A stretch of 64,000 nt of DNA from Lachnospiraceae bacterium (GTDB taxonomy: Bacteria > Bacillota > Clostridia > Lachnospirales > Lachnospiraceae). Each line of letters begins with the position of its first letter. Position 1 is the stretch's first letter. The notes beneath the pieces are model-generated. The model saw only the letters and a program-made list of their open reading frames with translations, had not been told where the DNA came from and did not search any database. This document shows, in pieces, positions 27,563-36,376 of this stretch. A program made the position numbers and the translations under genes. The stretch is taken from contig JAJQDT010000082.1 of the NCBI GenBank assembly GCA_021202075.1, positions 1 to 64,000 of the forward strand, read 5' to 3'.

Positions 27563-28555
27563 TCACGTTGATTCCCGGATAACCAGCTCTGTATCGAGAA
27601 ACATTGACTTCACCTCACCATATGGGTCATCAAGAAGCTCCAGCAGCATCTCGCATGCGGTATAACCCATCTGGAATTTGGGTTGATTCACTGTCGTGAG
27701 TGAAGGCGTGGTCATCGCAGCAAATTCGATATTATCAAATCCGACTACGATAATATCCTTCGGAACATTGAGCTGATAGCGTTTGGCAGCTCGTATCACT
27801 GCAGCAGCAAAAATATCCGAAATTGTGAAAAAAGCATTTGGACGCACTTCCGCATTCAGGAGTCTGCTCACAGCCGCATATGCCATGTCATAATTGACCT
27901 CCGGGAGCTGCACCACCCATTGCTTCGGAATGGTAATCTCCGCTTTTTTCAAGGCATCCAGAAAGCCTTTCTGACGCTCCACTGCATATTTAAAATTCCC
28001 AGGTCCGTTAATCATGGCCAACTTGTTTTTGCCGCAGGAGATCAGATATTCGGTTGCATCCTCTGCGGCACGTGCATCATCGATTGTTACATATGGAAGA
28101 TTTGCATTTTCATTAAACTCGCAACATTGTACAATCGGCGCAATATTGCGAATCTGTTCCAGAGACTCTTCCGGCAGCCGGTTCAGCAGGATCACTCCCG
28201 CTGCATCCACACGACGGAGCAGATTGCAGAATTCCAAAAGAGTACCTCTATTTAATGGCGATTCGTGTAGCAGCAGATGGCAGCCGTGCGCCTTTGCGGA
28301 TGTCCGGGCGCCGCGTATCACTTCCTGATAAAAAATATTTTCAATGCCGGGAATGTTCATGACAATCAGAGGCTGTGTTTCTTTTGAGACAGTCACTGTG
28401 TTTTCGATCTCGTATCCCAACGAAATCATCGCGGCTTCCACTCGCCGGATCGTTGGCTCCTTTACCAGATTCCGATGATTCAATACGCGTGATACCGTTG
28501 CCGGTGATACCTTTGCTGCCTGTGCAATTGAAGAAACTGTCACCTTCTTATTCAT
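27563..28555 (-). CDS. LacI-family transcriptional regulator
   Basis: A 330-residue repressor. The headpiece MNKKVTVSSIAQAAKVSPATVSRVLNHRNLV has the canonical helix-turn-helix; a periplasmic-binding-protein-like ligand domain follows (LAMINGPGNFKYAVERQKGF, DIIVVGFDNIEFAAMTTPSLTTV). I start at 28555 because the family start is MNKK; the ribosome site is weak. It is the last gene downstream of the ribose-type ABC importer, so it most likely represses that operon, with a candidate operator at 32463-32481. Confidence 0.92.
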   Translation of the reverse strand: MNKKVTVSSIAQAAKVSPATVSRVLNHRNLVKEPTIRRVEAAMISLGYEIENTVTVSKETQPLIVMNIPGIENIFYQEVIRGARTSAKAHGCHLLLHESPLNRGTLLEFCNLLRRVDAAGVILLNRLPEESLEQIRNIAPIVQCCEFNENANLPYVTIDDARAAEDATEYLISCGKNKLAMINGPGNFKYAVERQKGFLDALKKAEITIPKQWVVQLPEVNYDMAYAAVSRLLNAEVRPNAFFTISDIFAAAVIRAAKRYQLNVPKDIIVVGFDNIEFAAMTTPSLTTVNQPKFQMGYTACEMLLELLDDPYGEVKSMFLDTELVIREST

Positions 28556-28713
28556 ACTCTTGTTCTGCCCATTTCTCCGGCATTCCATCTGATGATCGAA
28601 CGTATCGAAATTCCTTTTCGATAAAAAACTGCATGACTGTCGTTAACCTGATCACTGGGTTCTCGGAGCCACTCCTGTAAAAATATTTATGGTTTGCCAG
28701 TTCTGTATTTCAT

Positions 28714-29739
28714 TTATTCCGTTTTTTTCAGTTTTCCTCTGATCTTCGGTCCCAGGATCTGCACCATAATCACAAGGAGCAAAATGATTCCTTTGATCGC
28801 GTTATTAATCAGAGAGTCCATCTTCAGCGATACGATGATTTTATCAATGATGGTATAAGACATCGCGCCAAACAGAATACCGAAGCATTTTCCCTTACCA
28901 CCCGACATGCTGATTCCGCCGAGAACGGCAGCGGCAATCGCGTACATTTCATAGCTGCTGCCTGTGGTCGCCGGATCAGCGGATGCATTCATGGCAATCC
29001 ACAGAAACGAACTGACGCCTACCAGAGCTCCTGCAATCGCAAATACGGAAACCTTCATCATCGCGACGTTAATGCCTGTCATCTGTGCACCCTTTGGATT
29101 ACTTCCTACTGCATATACCTTTTTCCCATATTTTGTACTAGTTGTAATATACACGAAAATCAGAGTAATTGCAATCAAAATCAGCCCCACGATCGGTACC
29201 GTCGCTATTTTCCCGTTGCCAAAATTGTAGAGTGGCTGGTATGAAGACAACTCGTTCGACATACGATATACGGAGCTTCCGCCGCCAATCAGTTCCTTGT
29301 CAATATGCTGACAAAAGTACTGTGCAAACGAACGATAAATCAGCATCGTCGCCAGGGTCACGATAAAAGCCGGCATTTCTACCAGGCCCACCATTACACC
29401 ATTCAAAAAGCCGCAGAACGCGCCAAACAGTAACGCAAATAAAAGCAAAAGAAAAATATTATCCGTAATGTTAAAAATGACAACGGAAAAGCCGGCGACA
29501 AAAGCGAGCATAGAACCTACTGAAAGGTCAATCTCGCCCGTAAGACAGATCAGCCCCATCCCGACGCCAATAATTCCAATTACCGCCGAATGCCGAAGGA
29601 TATTCATAACGCCGCTCCAGGTCAGTCCGTTGCTGGCAAGTGCATAAACAATAAAAATCGCGATAAACACAAGAACATAGCTGTATTCTCCACAAAACCG
29701 TGCGAACCGGTCAAAAGCAGTGGTTTCTTTTTTACTCAT
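28714..29739 (-). CDS. ribose-type ABC transporter permease (RbsC-like)
   Basis: A 341-residue membrane permease of the CUT2 sugar family, with about ten hydrophobic segments and the family motifs GEIDLSVGSMLAFVAG, GLVEMPAFIVTLATMLIYRS and VLGGISMSGGKGKCFG. AAGGAGG lies 7 bases before the ATG and the gene begins 12 bases after the ATPase gene. It forms the channel for a monosaccharide or related polyol. Confidence 0.93.
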   Translation of the reverse strand: MSKKETTAFDRFARFCGEYSYVLVFIAIFIVYALASNGLTWSGVMNILRHSAVIGIIGVGMGLICLTGEIDLSVGSMLAFVAGFSVVIFNITDNIFLLLLFALLFGAFCGFLNGVMVGLVEMPAFIVTLATMLIYRSFAQYFCQHIDKELIGGGSSVYRMSNELSSYQPLYNFGNGKIATVPIVGLILIAITLIFVYITTSTKYGKKVYAVGSNPKGAQMTGINVAMMKVSVFAIAGALVGVSSFLWIAMNASADPATTGSSYEMYAIAAAVLGGISMSGGKGKCFGILFGAMSYTIIDKIIVSLKMDSLINNAIKGIILLLVIMVQILGPKIRGKLKKTE

Positions 29740-29751
29740 TTCACATCCTCC

Positions 29752-31239
29752 TTAAGCCTGTGCCGCGTTGGTCGAATACATCATCACGGTCACTTCGTCA
29801 ATCTCATCATGCGGCAAAAGCTTTATAATACTGCCGTTATAAAATACCGCGCAATAGTCGGCTACCTTCTGTATTTCTGGTATTTCCAGCGTATTAATCA
29901 AAATCGTTTTCCCACTCTTTGCCAATTCCAGAATCAAACGATATATCTCTGCTTTCGCTCCCACATCTATCCCCTGCGTCGGATTGTCCAACAGGAGAAT
30001 TTCCGCATCTGTATTCAGCCACCGTGCAAGAAAAACCTTCTGCTGATTCCCTCCGCTTAAGGATGTAATCTTATCCGAGCTGTCATTTGCTTTGATATTC
30101 AGCATTTCTTTATATTTATCATAGCGAGCTTTTTCACTGCTTTTGGAAATATGAAATTTCCATGCGGAAAGCGTATGCTCCGCCAGATACATATTTTCCA
30201 GAAGCGACAGATCCGGGATTACAGAGTTTTCTTTACGGTTGGCCGCCAGCATCGCGATTTTATCTTTCATCGCAGTATGTATGCTGTGGTTATGAATGGT
30301 CTTCCCCAGCACGGTCATCTCCCCCTCCCAGGCGTCTGTAACTCCAAACATGCACTGCATCAATTCACTGCTCCCAGCCCCCTGCAAACCGGTCAGGCCA
30401 ACAATGCTTCCTTTCTGTACAGCCAGTGAAATATCGCGAAAGCCCGGCCCGGTGAAATGTTTCATCTCCAAAACTGTCTCTCCCAGCGGTCGTTTTACAT
30501 AGACATTTCCTTCGGAATATTTTTCACCGACCATCATACGGGTTACAGCCTCTGGTGTTGTTTCTGAAATCTTTCCGTCGCCGCAAAATTCTCCGTTTCG
30601 GAATACCGTATAACGATCCGCCAGTTCGAAAATTTCCGGCATCTTATGTGAAATAAAGATGAAAGAGGTTCCTTTCTTTTTTAGATCATTCACAATACTG
30701 AACAAATGTGCTACTTCCTCATTGTTCAGGGACGTAGTCGGTTCATCCAGGATCAGCAGCTTCGCATTGAAAAACAACGCTTTTGAAATTTCCAGCAGCT
30801 GCTTCTGGCTGGTTTTCAAATTGGAAACCATCTCCGTTGGATCAATATCCACACCCAGTTCTCTAAAAAGCTTCTCCGACTCCCGGATCATACGTTTTTT
30901 ATCCAGACGCCCTGTTTTTGTCGTATATTCCTTTTTTAAAAAAATATTTTCATAAACCTTCAGATCGTTAAACAGATTCAGCTCTTGATGCACAAAGGCA
31001 ATTCCAAGGGTTTCTGACTGTTTAATTGTAATATTTTTCAGGCTGTTCCCGTCAAATTCTATTTCACCCCTGTCCCGAGGCACTACACCGGTCAGTACAT
31101 TCATGAGTGTCGATTTTCCTGCTCCGTTCTCGCCAAGCAGGGCATGTACCTCTCCTTTTTCTACCGTAAGCTGTACATCCTTCAAAACCTGTACTCCATT
31201 AAAAGATTTACAGATGCCATTCATCTGCAATAAACTCAT
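29752..31239 (-). CDS. ribose-type ABC transporter ATPase (RbsA-like, two domains)
   Basis: A 495-residue protein with two ATPase halves. The first has Walker A GENGAGKST, signature LKTSQKQLLEISKAL and Walker B LLILDEPTTSL. The second, typically degenerate half has GLQGAGSSELM in place of Walker A and signature LSGGNQQKVFLARWL. The ATG at 31239 is chosen because GGAGG lies 7 bases upstream; an ATG at 31245 and an open frame to 31305 are possible but less likely. It lies between the binding protein and permease genes of the same importer. Confidence 0.93.
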   Translation of the reverse strand: MSLLQMNGICKSFNGVQVLKDVQLTVEKGEVHALLGENGAGKSTLMNVLTGVVPRDRGEIEFDGNSLKNITIKQSETLGIAFVHQELNLFNDLKVYENIFLKKEYTTKTGRLDKKRMIRESEKLFRELGVDIDPTEMVSNLKTSQKQLLEISKALFFNAKLLILDEPTTSLNNEEVAHLFSIVNDLKKKGTSFIFISHKMPEIFELADRYTVFRNGEFCGDGKISETTPEAVTRMMVGEKYSEGNVYVKRPLGETVLEMKHFTGPGFRDISLAVQKGSIVGLTGLQGAGSSELMQCMFGVTDAWEGEMTVLGKTIHNHSIHTAMKDKIAMLAANRKENSVIPDLSLLENMYLAEHTLSAWKFHISKSSEKARYDKYKEMLNIKANDSSDKITSLSGGNQQKVFLARWLNTDAEILLLDNPTQGIDVGAKAEIYRLILELAKSGKTILINTLEIPEIQKVADYCAVFYNGSIIKLLPHDEIDEVTVMMYSTNAAQA

Positions 31240-31362
31240 AGCCATTCCTCCTGTTTGCAAGCGGACAGGGAATTTCTTCCCTGTCCAAAAACCTGCTTCT
31301 GCCATTTCCCGGCCGCCTGACCAGGCCGCAATCTACTATATCAGGATCTGTCACACAGTTGC

Positions 31363-32421
31363 TTATGAGAAGGACTCGTATTCGCTTACATTCTCTGAAT
31401 TCACAATTTCGCATGCAATGACATGATCCTGCTCTACCTCGTCGCCATTCAGATAGTCAACCATATCCTGAATCGCAGTCTGAATCATGGCAGGGCTGTA
31501 AGTAACCGACACAATGCCGCCGCATTGTTCTGCAATCTCTGTGTAGGACTCGCCGCGAATGACCGCATAAATATCTTCCAGTCCGCCGCAGCCTGTAATG
31601 TAAGGCGCATTTGCGAAGAAAGTCTCTTTTGTGCTGTCATCAATTCCGCCGCCTTCAAGTGCCTCAAGGATACCCATTGCCAGCTCATCATCCTGAGCAT
31701 AGATCCATTTAATTTCCGCATTGGAAGCATCACCCATCAGAGATTCAAAAGAAGTTTTTGTGTCCGAACGGCTCCAGTTCATCGAACCGGAATAAATGAT
31801 AGAATCCAGATCATCCTCAGTCCACATATCCTCTTCCGCGATTGTGCTGCCATCATATTCGAGTGCTCCGGTCAGATAATCGGTAAAACCAGAATCACGC
31901 AGAGAAGTAACAGAAGAGGTATCACCTTCATAAACATATACGACGTCGCCCGGCTCCAAACCTTCAGATACAAAATAAGCGGCTGCCGCAGCACCAATCC
32001 CCTCATTATCACCTTTTACGTTTGATACTGCGCTGTCAGATACTGCGTCGATAATCCGGTCGAACGCTACATACGGGATTTCCGCATCTACAAGCTGCTG
32101 AATCGCAGACTGTACGGTGTCATCAATCGGCTGAACAACAACTGCGATATTGTCTTTTCCTGACGCAATAATATCCTCAATATTGACGATTTGCTCAGCT
32201 GCGTCCGCAGAAGTGATCAGCTCAGCGGTGTAGGTGCCTTCCTCGTTAATTTCCTCGATCTTTGCCTTCGCAAAAGTTGCTACTGAACCAGTCCATCCGT
32301 GATCCTCCGGAGCGGTCAGGACATAAATGTGAGTCGCGTCCGCGCTCTCCTCCGCCAATACAGGAACTGCACTGCTCAGTACCATGGTTGCTGCCATCAG
32401 GCATGCTAACTGTTTCTTCAT
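31363..32421 (-). CDS. sugar-binding protein of ribose-type ABC importer
   Basis: A 352-residue type I periplasmic-binding protein (Peripla_BP_4-like). The signal peptide MKKQLACLMAATMVLSSAVPVLA is followed by the mature start EESADATHIYVLTAPEDHGW; the sugar-contact regions VVVQPIDDTVQSAIQQL, VAFDRIID and IYAQDDELAMGILEAL are visible. The presence of Cys7 inside the signal is not a proper lipobox. AAAGGAGG lies 8 bases upstream. It is the first gene of the transporter and carries the candidate LacI operator in its promoter. Confidence 0.92.
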   Translation of the reverse strand: MKKQLACLMAATMVLSSAVPVLAEESADATHIYVLTAPEDHGWTGSVATFAKAKIEEINEEGTYTAELITSADAAEQIVNIEDIIASGKDNIAVVVQPIDDTVQSAIQQLVDAEIPYVAFDRIIDAVSDSAVSNVKGDNEGIGAAAAAYFVSEGLEPGDVVYVYEGDTSSVTSLRDSGFTDYLTGALEYDGSTIAEEDMWTEDDLDSIIYSGSMNWSRSDTKTSFESLMGDASNAEIKWIYAQDDELAMGILEALEGGGIDDSTKETFFANAPYITGCGGLEDIYAVIRGESYTEIAEQCGGIVSVTYSPAMIQTAIQDMVDYLNGDEVEQDHVIACEIVNSENVSEYESFS

Positions 32422-32462
32422 TGTAAATTCCTCCTTTTTGTTTGATTGGTTTGTTTTATAAG

Positions 32463-32481
32463 AAACGGTTCAGTACCGTTT
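32463..32481 (-). promoter_or_regulatory. candidate LacI operator
   Basis: AAACGGT (32463-32469), five bases, then ACCGTTT (32475-32481) form a perfect palindrome of the AAACG...CGTTT type bound by LacI-family repressors. It lies 42 bases upstream of the binding-protein ATG. The regulator at 27563-28555 is the natural candidate. Confidence 0.55.
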
Positions 32482-32524
32482 TCTTCGAAAAATGGCTGTT
32501 TTCTTATGTTTTTTCTGTTACCAG

Positions 32525-32608
32525 GTGCCAGTGGCATCTGGTTGGCCCTCGCCTCGCCGGATGGAATCCCACGCTTCGTACGAGATATTCAACGGCCGGA
32601 GCGGCAGC
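32525..32608. repeat. modular palindromic intergenic repeat, copy A
   Basis: The gap between the TIM-barrel and binding-protein genes contains GTGCCA-G-TGGCA (32525-32536), a CCCTCGCC...ATCCCACGCTTCGT segment, and a 19-base stretch at 32590-32608 identical to 34961-34979. The same modules recur in other combinations near 34.9, 49.8 and 61.7 kb. Confidence 0.65.
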
Positions 32609-32670
32609 AAAGGCATAACGTCATGAATCTGAGCATTAGCGCTCGGTTCCTGAATTTCGGTCCTGTATCA

Positions 32671-33585
32671 TCAGATGACGAACTGACGCATATATCGCAA
32701 CGAGAGCTCCAGGCTGTCATACACCCTATCTTTTGAACCTTCAAACGCCTTATCCTCAACCTCGATGCAGGTATATCCCTCGTAACCGATATCCGTCAGC
32801 GCGGACACATAGCGCCCCCAGTCCACATCTCCCAACCCCGGAAGCTTAGGACTCATATACTGAAGCGGATAGGCCATCGTCCCACACTGTTTCAGCTTCT
32901 CCGGATACAACTTGATATCCTTGTAATGAACGTGGAAGATTTTTTCCCTGAACTGATATAGCGGCTGAATGTAATCAATCATCTGCCATACAAAGTGGGA
33001 CGGGTCATAATTAATTCCAATATAGTCGCTGTCCAGGATCTGAAATACCTTCTCCCAGATCACCGGCGTCGTCATCAGATTTTGCCCACCCGGCCACTGA
33101 TCTTCGCCAAACAGCATCGGACAGTTTTCGATGGCAATGCGCACCTTCTGCTCTTCCGCATATCGAAGGATCGGCGGCCATATCTCCTTCACCAGTTCCA
33201 GATTTGCTTCCACAGTTTTTGTCTGGTCTCTTCCGATAAAGGTCGTCACCAGATTTACGCCCAGCTTTTTGCTTGCGTTGATCACCTTATACAAATGCGC
33301 GATGTTCGCAGCGCGCTTCTCCAGGTTGCCATCCATAGTGTTCGGATAAAATGCCAGCGAAGAAATCTCCACCTTCTTTTCGCGGCAGTAATCGAGGATC
33401 TCCTTCGCAGCCGTATCATCCAGATCTCCAACATCGATGTGACTGACGCCCGCATAGCGACGTTCCGCTTTTGCTTTTGGCCAGCAGGCCACCTCCACAC
33501 ACTCGTATCCCAGTTCCGAAGCGGTATCAATCACTTCACGGAAATCCGCCTCCTCCAAAATCGCACTTACAAATCCAAGTTTCAC
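32671..33585 (-). CDS. sugar phosphate isomerase/epimerase, TIM barrel
   Basis: A 304-residue xylose-isomerase-like/AP-endonuclease-2-type barrel (MKLGFVSAILEEADFREVIDTASELGYECVEV). Metal-site residues are seen in RIAIENCP (Glu), INYDPSHFVWQ (Asp, His), FHVHYKDI (His) and TCIEVED (Glu). This family includes inositol and sugar epimerases. It is 16 bases downstream of the Gfo/Idh/MocA gene, and both precede the ribose-type importer, so it probably isomerises the imported sugar or an oxidised derivative. Confidence 0.85.
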   Translation of the reverse strand: MKLGFVSAILEEADFREVIDTASELGYECVEVACWPKAKAERRYAGVSHIDVGDLDDTAAKEILDYCREKKVEISSLAFYPNTMDGNLEKRAANIAHLYKVINASKKLGVNLVTTFIGRDQTKTVEANLELVKEIWPPILRYAEEQKVRIAIENCPMLFGEDQWPGGQNLMTTPVIWEKVFQILDSDYIGINYDPSHFVWQMIDYIQPLYQFREKIFHVHYKDIKLYPEKLKQCGTMAYPLQYMSPKLPGLGDVDWGRYVSALTDIGYEGYTCIEVEDKAFEGSKDRVYDSLELSLRYMRQFVI

Positions 33586-33601
33586 GCCTGCTTCTCCTTC
33601 C

Positions 33602-34639
33602 TTATTCGTTCACACATACGGTCTTTCCGGTCTCGCTGGACTCCAGACTTCCAAATACTGCCCGCATCGCTGTCAAAACACTCCTGCCAGAAACCGCCGC
33701 TTCGCTCCCGGATACGATCGAATCGATGAATGCATCGATGATTCCTGATTTTGTCTGGTTGTCATTGGTCTGAATCTGGTCGATGTCATAATAAACGCGG
33801 CCCCCATCTCTGCGAATCATCTCCAGGCAGTACCTCTGGTTCTCATAGATTTTCAAAATACCTTTAGTACCGTAAATAACCGTAGAATTATCTTCCTCGC
33901 CATAAAACGTCCAGCTTGCGGTCATTGTGCCAATAATTCCGCTCCTCATTTTATAAATGCAGATCGCATTGTCATCGACACCAATCAGCTCTCCGCTTGA
34001 ATCCCGTTTATCCAGAGTCGTTACTTTTGCCGTCGTCTCCACAACCGTATCATCCAGCAGATACTGGATCAGGTCGGTTTTATGTACACCCAGATCTGCC
34101 ATGGCACCCATTGCGGCGCGCTTTTTATCAAAAAACCAGTTCTGTGGCCCCGCGTCAACGCTCCAGGTCTCCGGTCCGCCATGACCAAAGGTCGTGCGGA
34201 AGGAAATTACTTTTCCAATATCACCTCTTGCAATTAAATTCTTTGCTTCCGCATGTGCCTTGGCAAAGCGCTGATTTTGACCAATCATCAACAACTTCCC
34301 TACCTCATCCGCAGTTCTGACCATAGCCTCACAGTCTTCCAGATTCGTTGCCATCGGCTTTTCGCACAGCACATGCTTTCCGGCCTTTAATGCCGCCAGT
34401 GTAATTTCTGCGTGTACATGATTAGCAACACAGATGCTCACCGCGTCAATCTCCTTGTCTTCCAAAAGTTCTTCCATAGTGGAATATGCTTTGCACTGAC
34501 AGTTCACTGCCAACTCCTTCGTGCGTTCCAGATTCATATCATACAGTCCTGCCAGATGAGCATCCGGATTCGAAAGATATTCTGGAATATGACGAACCTG
34601 TGCGATCTTTCCACAACCAATAACACCGATATTTATCAT
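33602..34639 (-). CDS. Gfo/Idh/MocA-family NAD(P)-dependent oxidoreductase
   Basis: A 345-residue dehydrogenase. The Rossmann domain begins INIGVIGCGKIAQVRHIPEYL, and the family motif KHVLCEKPMATN carries the catalytic Lys; the C-terminal domain has GAMADLGVHKTDLIQYLL with the expected Asp and His. The ATG at 34639 has GAAGGAG 8 bases upstream; a GTG at 34648 would add three residues. Together with the barrel isomerase it suggests oxidation of a sugar or cyclitol such as an inositol, as in many Firmicute operons of this make-up. Confidence 0.9.
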   Translation of the reverse strand: MINIGVIGCGKIAQVRHIPEYLSNPDAHLAGLYDMNLERTKELAVNCQCKAYSTMEELLEDKEIDAVSICVANHVHAEITLAALKAGKHVLCEKPMATNLEDCEAMVRTADEVGKLLMIGQNQRFAKAHAEAKNLIARGDIGKVISFRTTFGHGGPETWSVDAGPQNWFFDKKRAAMGAMADLGVHKTDLIQYLLDDTVVETTAKVTTLDKRDSSGELIGVDDNAICIYKMRSGIIGTMTASWTFYGEEDNSTVIYGTKGILKIYENQRYCLEMIRRDGGRVYYDIDQIQTNDNQTKSGIIDAFIDSIVSGSEAAVSGRSVLTAMRAVFGSLESSETGKTVCVNE

Positions 34640-34877
34640 CCTTATCACTCCTTCTTTGTTTCATTTTTTCAACCGTTTTCATGAAAGAAGATAACATTTT
34701 TTCATTCGGATGTCAATTATTTTGTAGTTCTTACATATACTTTCTATGTTTTGCATCATTATTTTTGTGCATATTTGTGCATTTTACTCTCTTTCTCTTA
34801 CATTTTTCTGAAATATTTTCATATATTTCATTTTTCAGATGAGTTGCATCCTGCTTCATATAGAATGCTTCCATATA

Positions 34878-35089
34878 CATCCTGCGCAATCGAGCAGGAT
34901 GCGGCTTGTCGGCTCCTACTCGCCGCGCACGGTTGCTGTGTGCCAGTGGCACGCGTTTAGCAACGGCCGGAGCGGCAGCGGAGACGGGTGCGGCACCAGC
35001 CGCAAAATTCCTTGCCTGGCCCTGCGCAGAACAAAAGTGTGCTTCGCACACACTCACGAATTTCATTCCTTTTCAAGAAGCACACTTTT
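34878..35089. repeat. modular palindromic intergenic repeat, copy B
   Basis: A GC-rich block with several perfect stems: 34878-34885 with 34894-34901 (8 bp), 34940-34945 with 34947-34952 (GTGCCA-G-TGGCAC), and 35033-35045 with 35077-35089 (13 bp). It shares a nearly identical segment around GTGCCAGTGGCAC with copy C at 61.7 kb and 19 identical bases with copy A at 32.6 kb. It directly abuts the truncated GcvT-like gene. Confidence 0.75.
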
Positions 35090-35128
35090 GCCGCGCCGCT
35101 GCACAAGGGAAAAGATGCCGAGAAATTG

Positions 35129-36316
35129 ATGAGCGAAACTTTTGTCAATAATTTTCCCCTGGAAAAATTTCACGTTGAACGCTGCAAGCACTGTATCGCC
35201 GTTTCAAGCCGCGGCTACATAACAATGCACGGAATCTGTCTTCGCACGGCGGAAGACGAGCTCCATACCTATAGTCTGGATCTGCAGGTTCCCATGCAGG
35301 TAAATTCAGGTAAATACGATGTAGAACAGTATATCCCGGAATATAACAAAGACTTTGTTTTCCAGATGGCCGGCCCCAGATCTCTGGAACTCGTAGAAAA
35401 TGTTCTCCAGGAAGATATTCATGATATGAAATTCATGGAATTTCGCAATTACTCTGTGCTCGGACGCCCTGTTCGTGTTCTGCGTATGGGAATGGGCGGC
35501 ACACTTGCTTATGAATTCCATGGAGCCATTGAAGATGCACTTCCCGTTTACGAAGAAATCATCCGCGTAGGGAAAAATTATGACCTGAAGCGCCTCGGTA
35601 TGATCTCCTATATGCTGAACCATACTGAAAATGGATTCCCGCAGCTTGGCAAGCATTTTATGAGTGACTGATCAGACCCGGATGTGCTGGAATATATGGC
35701 ATCTCTCGGCTCTGACGCCGAGGACAGTATCAATATCTTCGACACAGGCAGATATCTCGAGACTGATAGCGGAACACCCTTACATGGCAGCCTCAAGGAT
35801 CTGGGAGAAGAAGCGTATTACGCAAATCCGTTTGAGCTTGGCTGGGGCAAGATGGTGTCATTCGCACATGATTTTAATGGCAAAGAGGCGTTGGAAAAGA
35901 TCGCAAACGACCCGAAGACCCGGAAGATCTGCACTCTGGAATGGAACGCGGAGGATATCCTCCAGATATTCGCGGGGTATCTGGACGACGATGAGAATCT
36001 GCCGGATCCGTTTTCATTCCCTTATGAATATTATTTCGAGGATATGGGAAATCTGCAGGACAAGGTTTTCAATGCAGATGGCAAGCTGATCGGCCGTTCC
36101 TGCGGCTATGAATATACCGCTTATTATAAAAAGTGTATTTCGCTTTGCACAATTGACCCGGAATATCTGCAGGAAGGAACAGAAGTCACGATTCTCTGGG
36201 GCACCAGTGGAACAAGGCAGTTCAAAATCCGTGCAAAGGTTGCCCGTTTCCCATATCTGGATCTCGCAAACAACAGGGAATATGATATCGACTCCATTCC
36301 CCGTTTTAAAAAATAA
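35129..36316 (+). pseudogene. GcvT-like aminomethyltransferase, truncated and split by TGA
   Basis: One frame runs from ATG 35129 to the stop at 36314-36316 and is interrupted only by TGA at 35669-35671, between LGKHFMSD and SDPDVLEYM. Both halves are homologous to folate-binding GcvT/DMGDH-type enzymes, including the group that demethylates methoxylated aromatics: FVFQMAGPRSLELVENVL and MGMGGTLAYEFHG in the first half, ANPFELGWGKMVSF and NGKEALEKI in the second. The N-terminal 70 or so residues usual for the family are missing; repeat copy B lies there instead. The ribosome site at 35129 is weak. TGA may replace a Trp codon by a single change; recoding seems unlikely. Confidence 0.75.
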
Positions 36317-36327
36317 AAAGCCGAGAT

Positions 36328-36359
36328 GGACACCATGCCCGCCATTGGGTGTGGTGTCC
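36328..36359 (+). terminator. hairpin ahead of the MFS gene
   Basis: GGACACCA (36328-36335) pairs with TGGTGTCC (36352-36359), with an inner CCC/GGG extension, followed by TTTTG. It lies between the GcvT-like remnant and the MFS gene and probably terminates or attenuates transcription. Confidence 0.65.
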
Positions 36360-36376
36360 TTTTGAAGGAGGAAAAA

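Noticed and set aside
32995-33729. A 244-codon open frame on the plus strand
   Set aside because: It crosses two well supported minus-strand genes (isomerase and Gfo/Idh/MocA) and shows no domain.
35669-35671. TGA as a selenocysteine codon in the GcvT-like gene
   Set aside because: I see no convincing SECIS-like hairpin directly downstream, the family has no known selenoprotein members, and the gene is also truncated at its 5' end.
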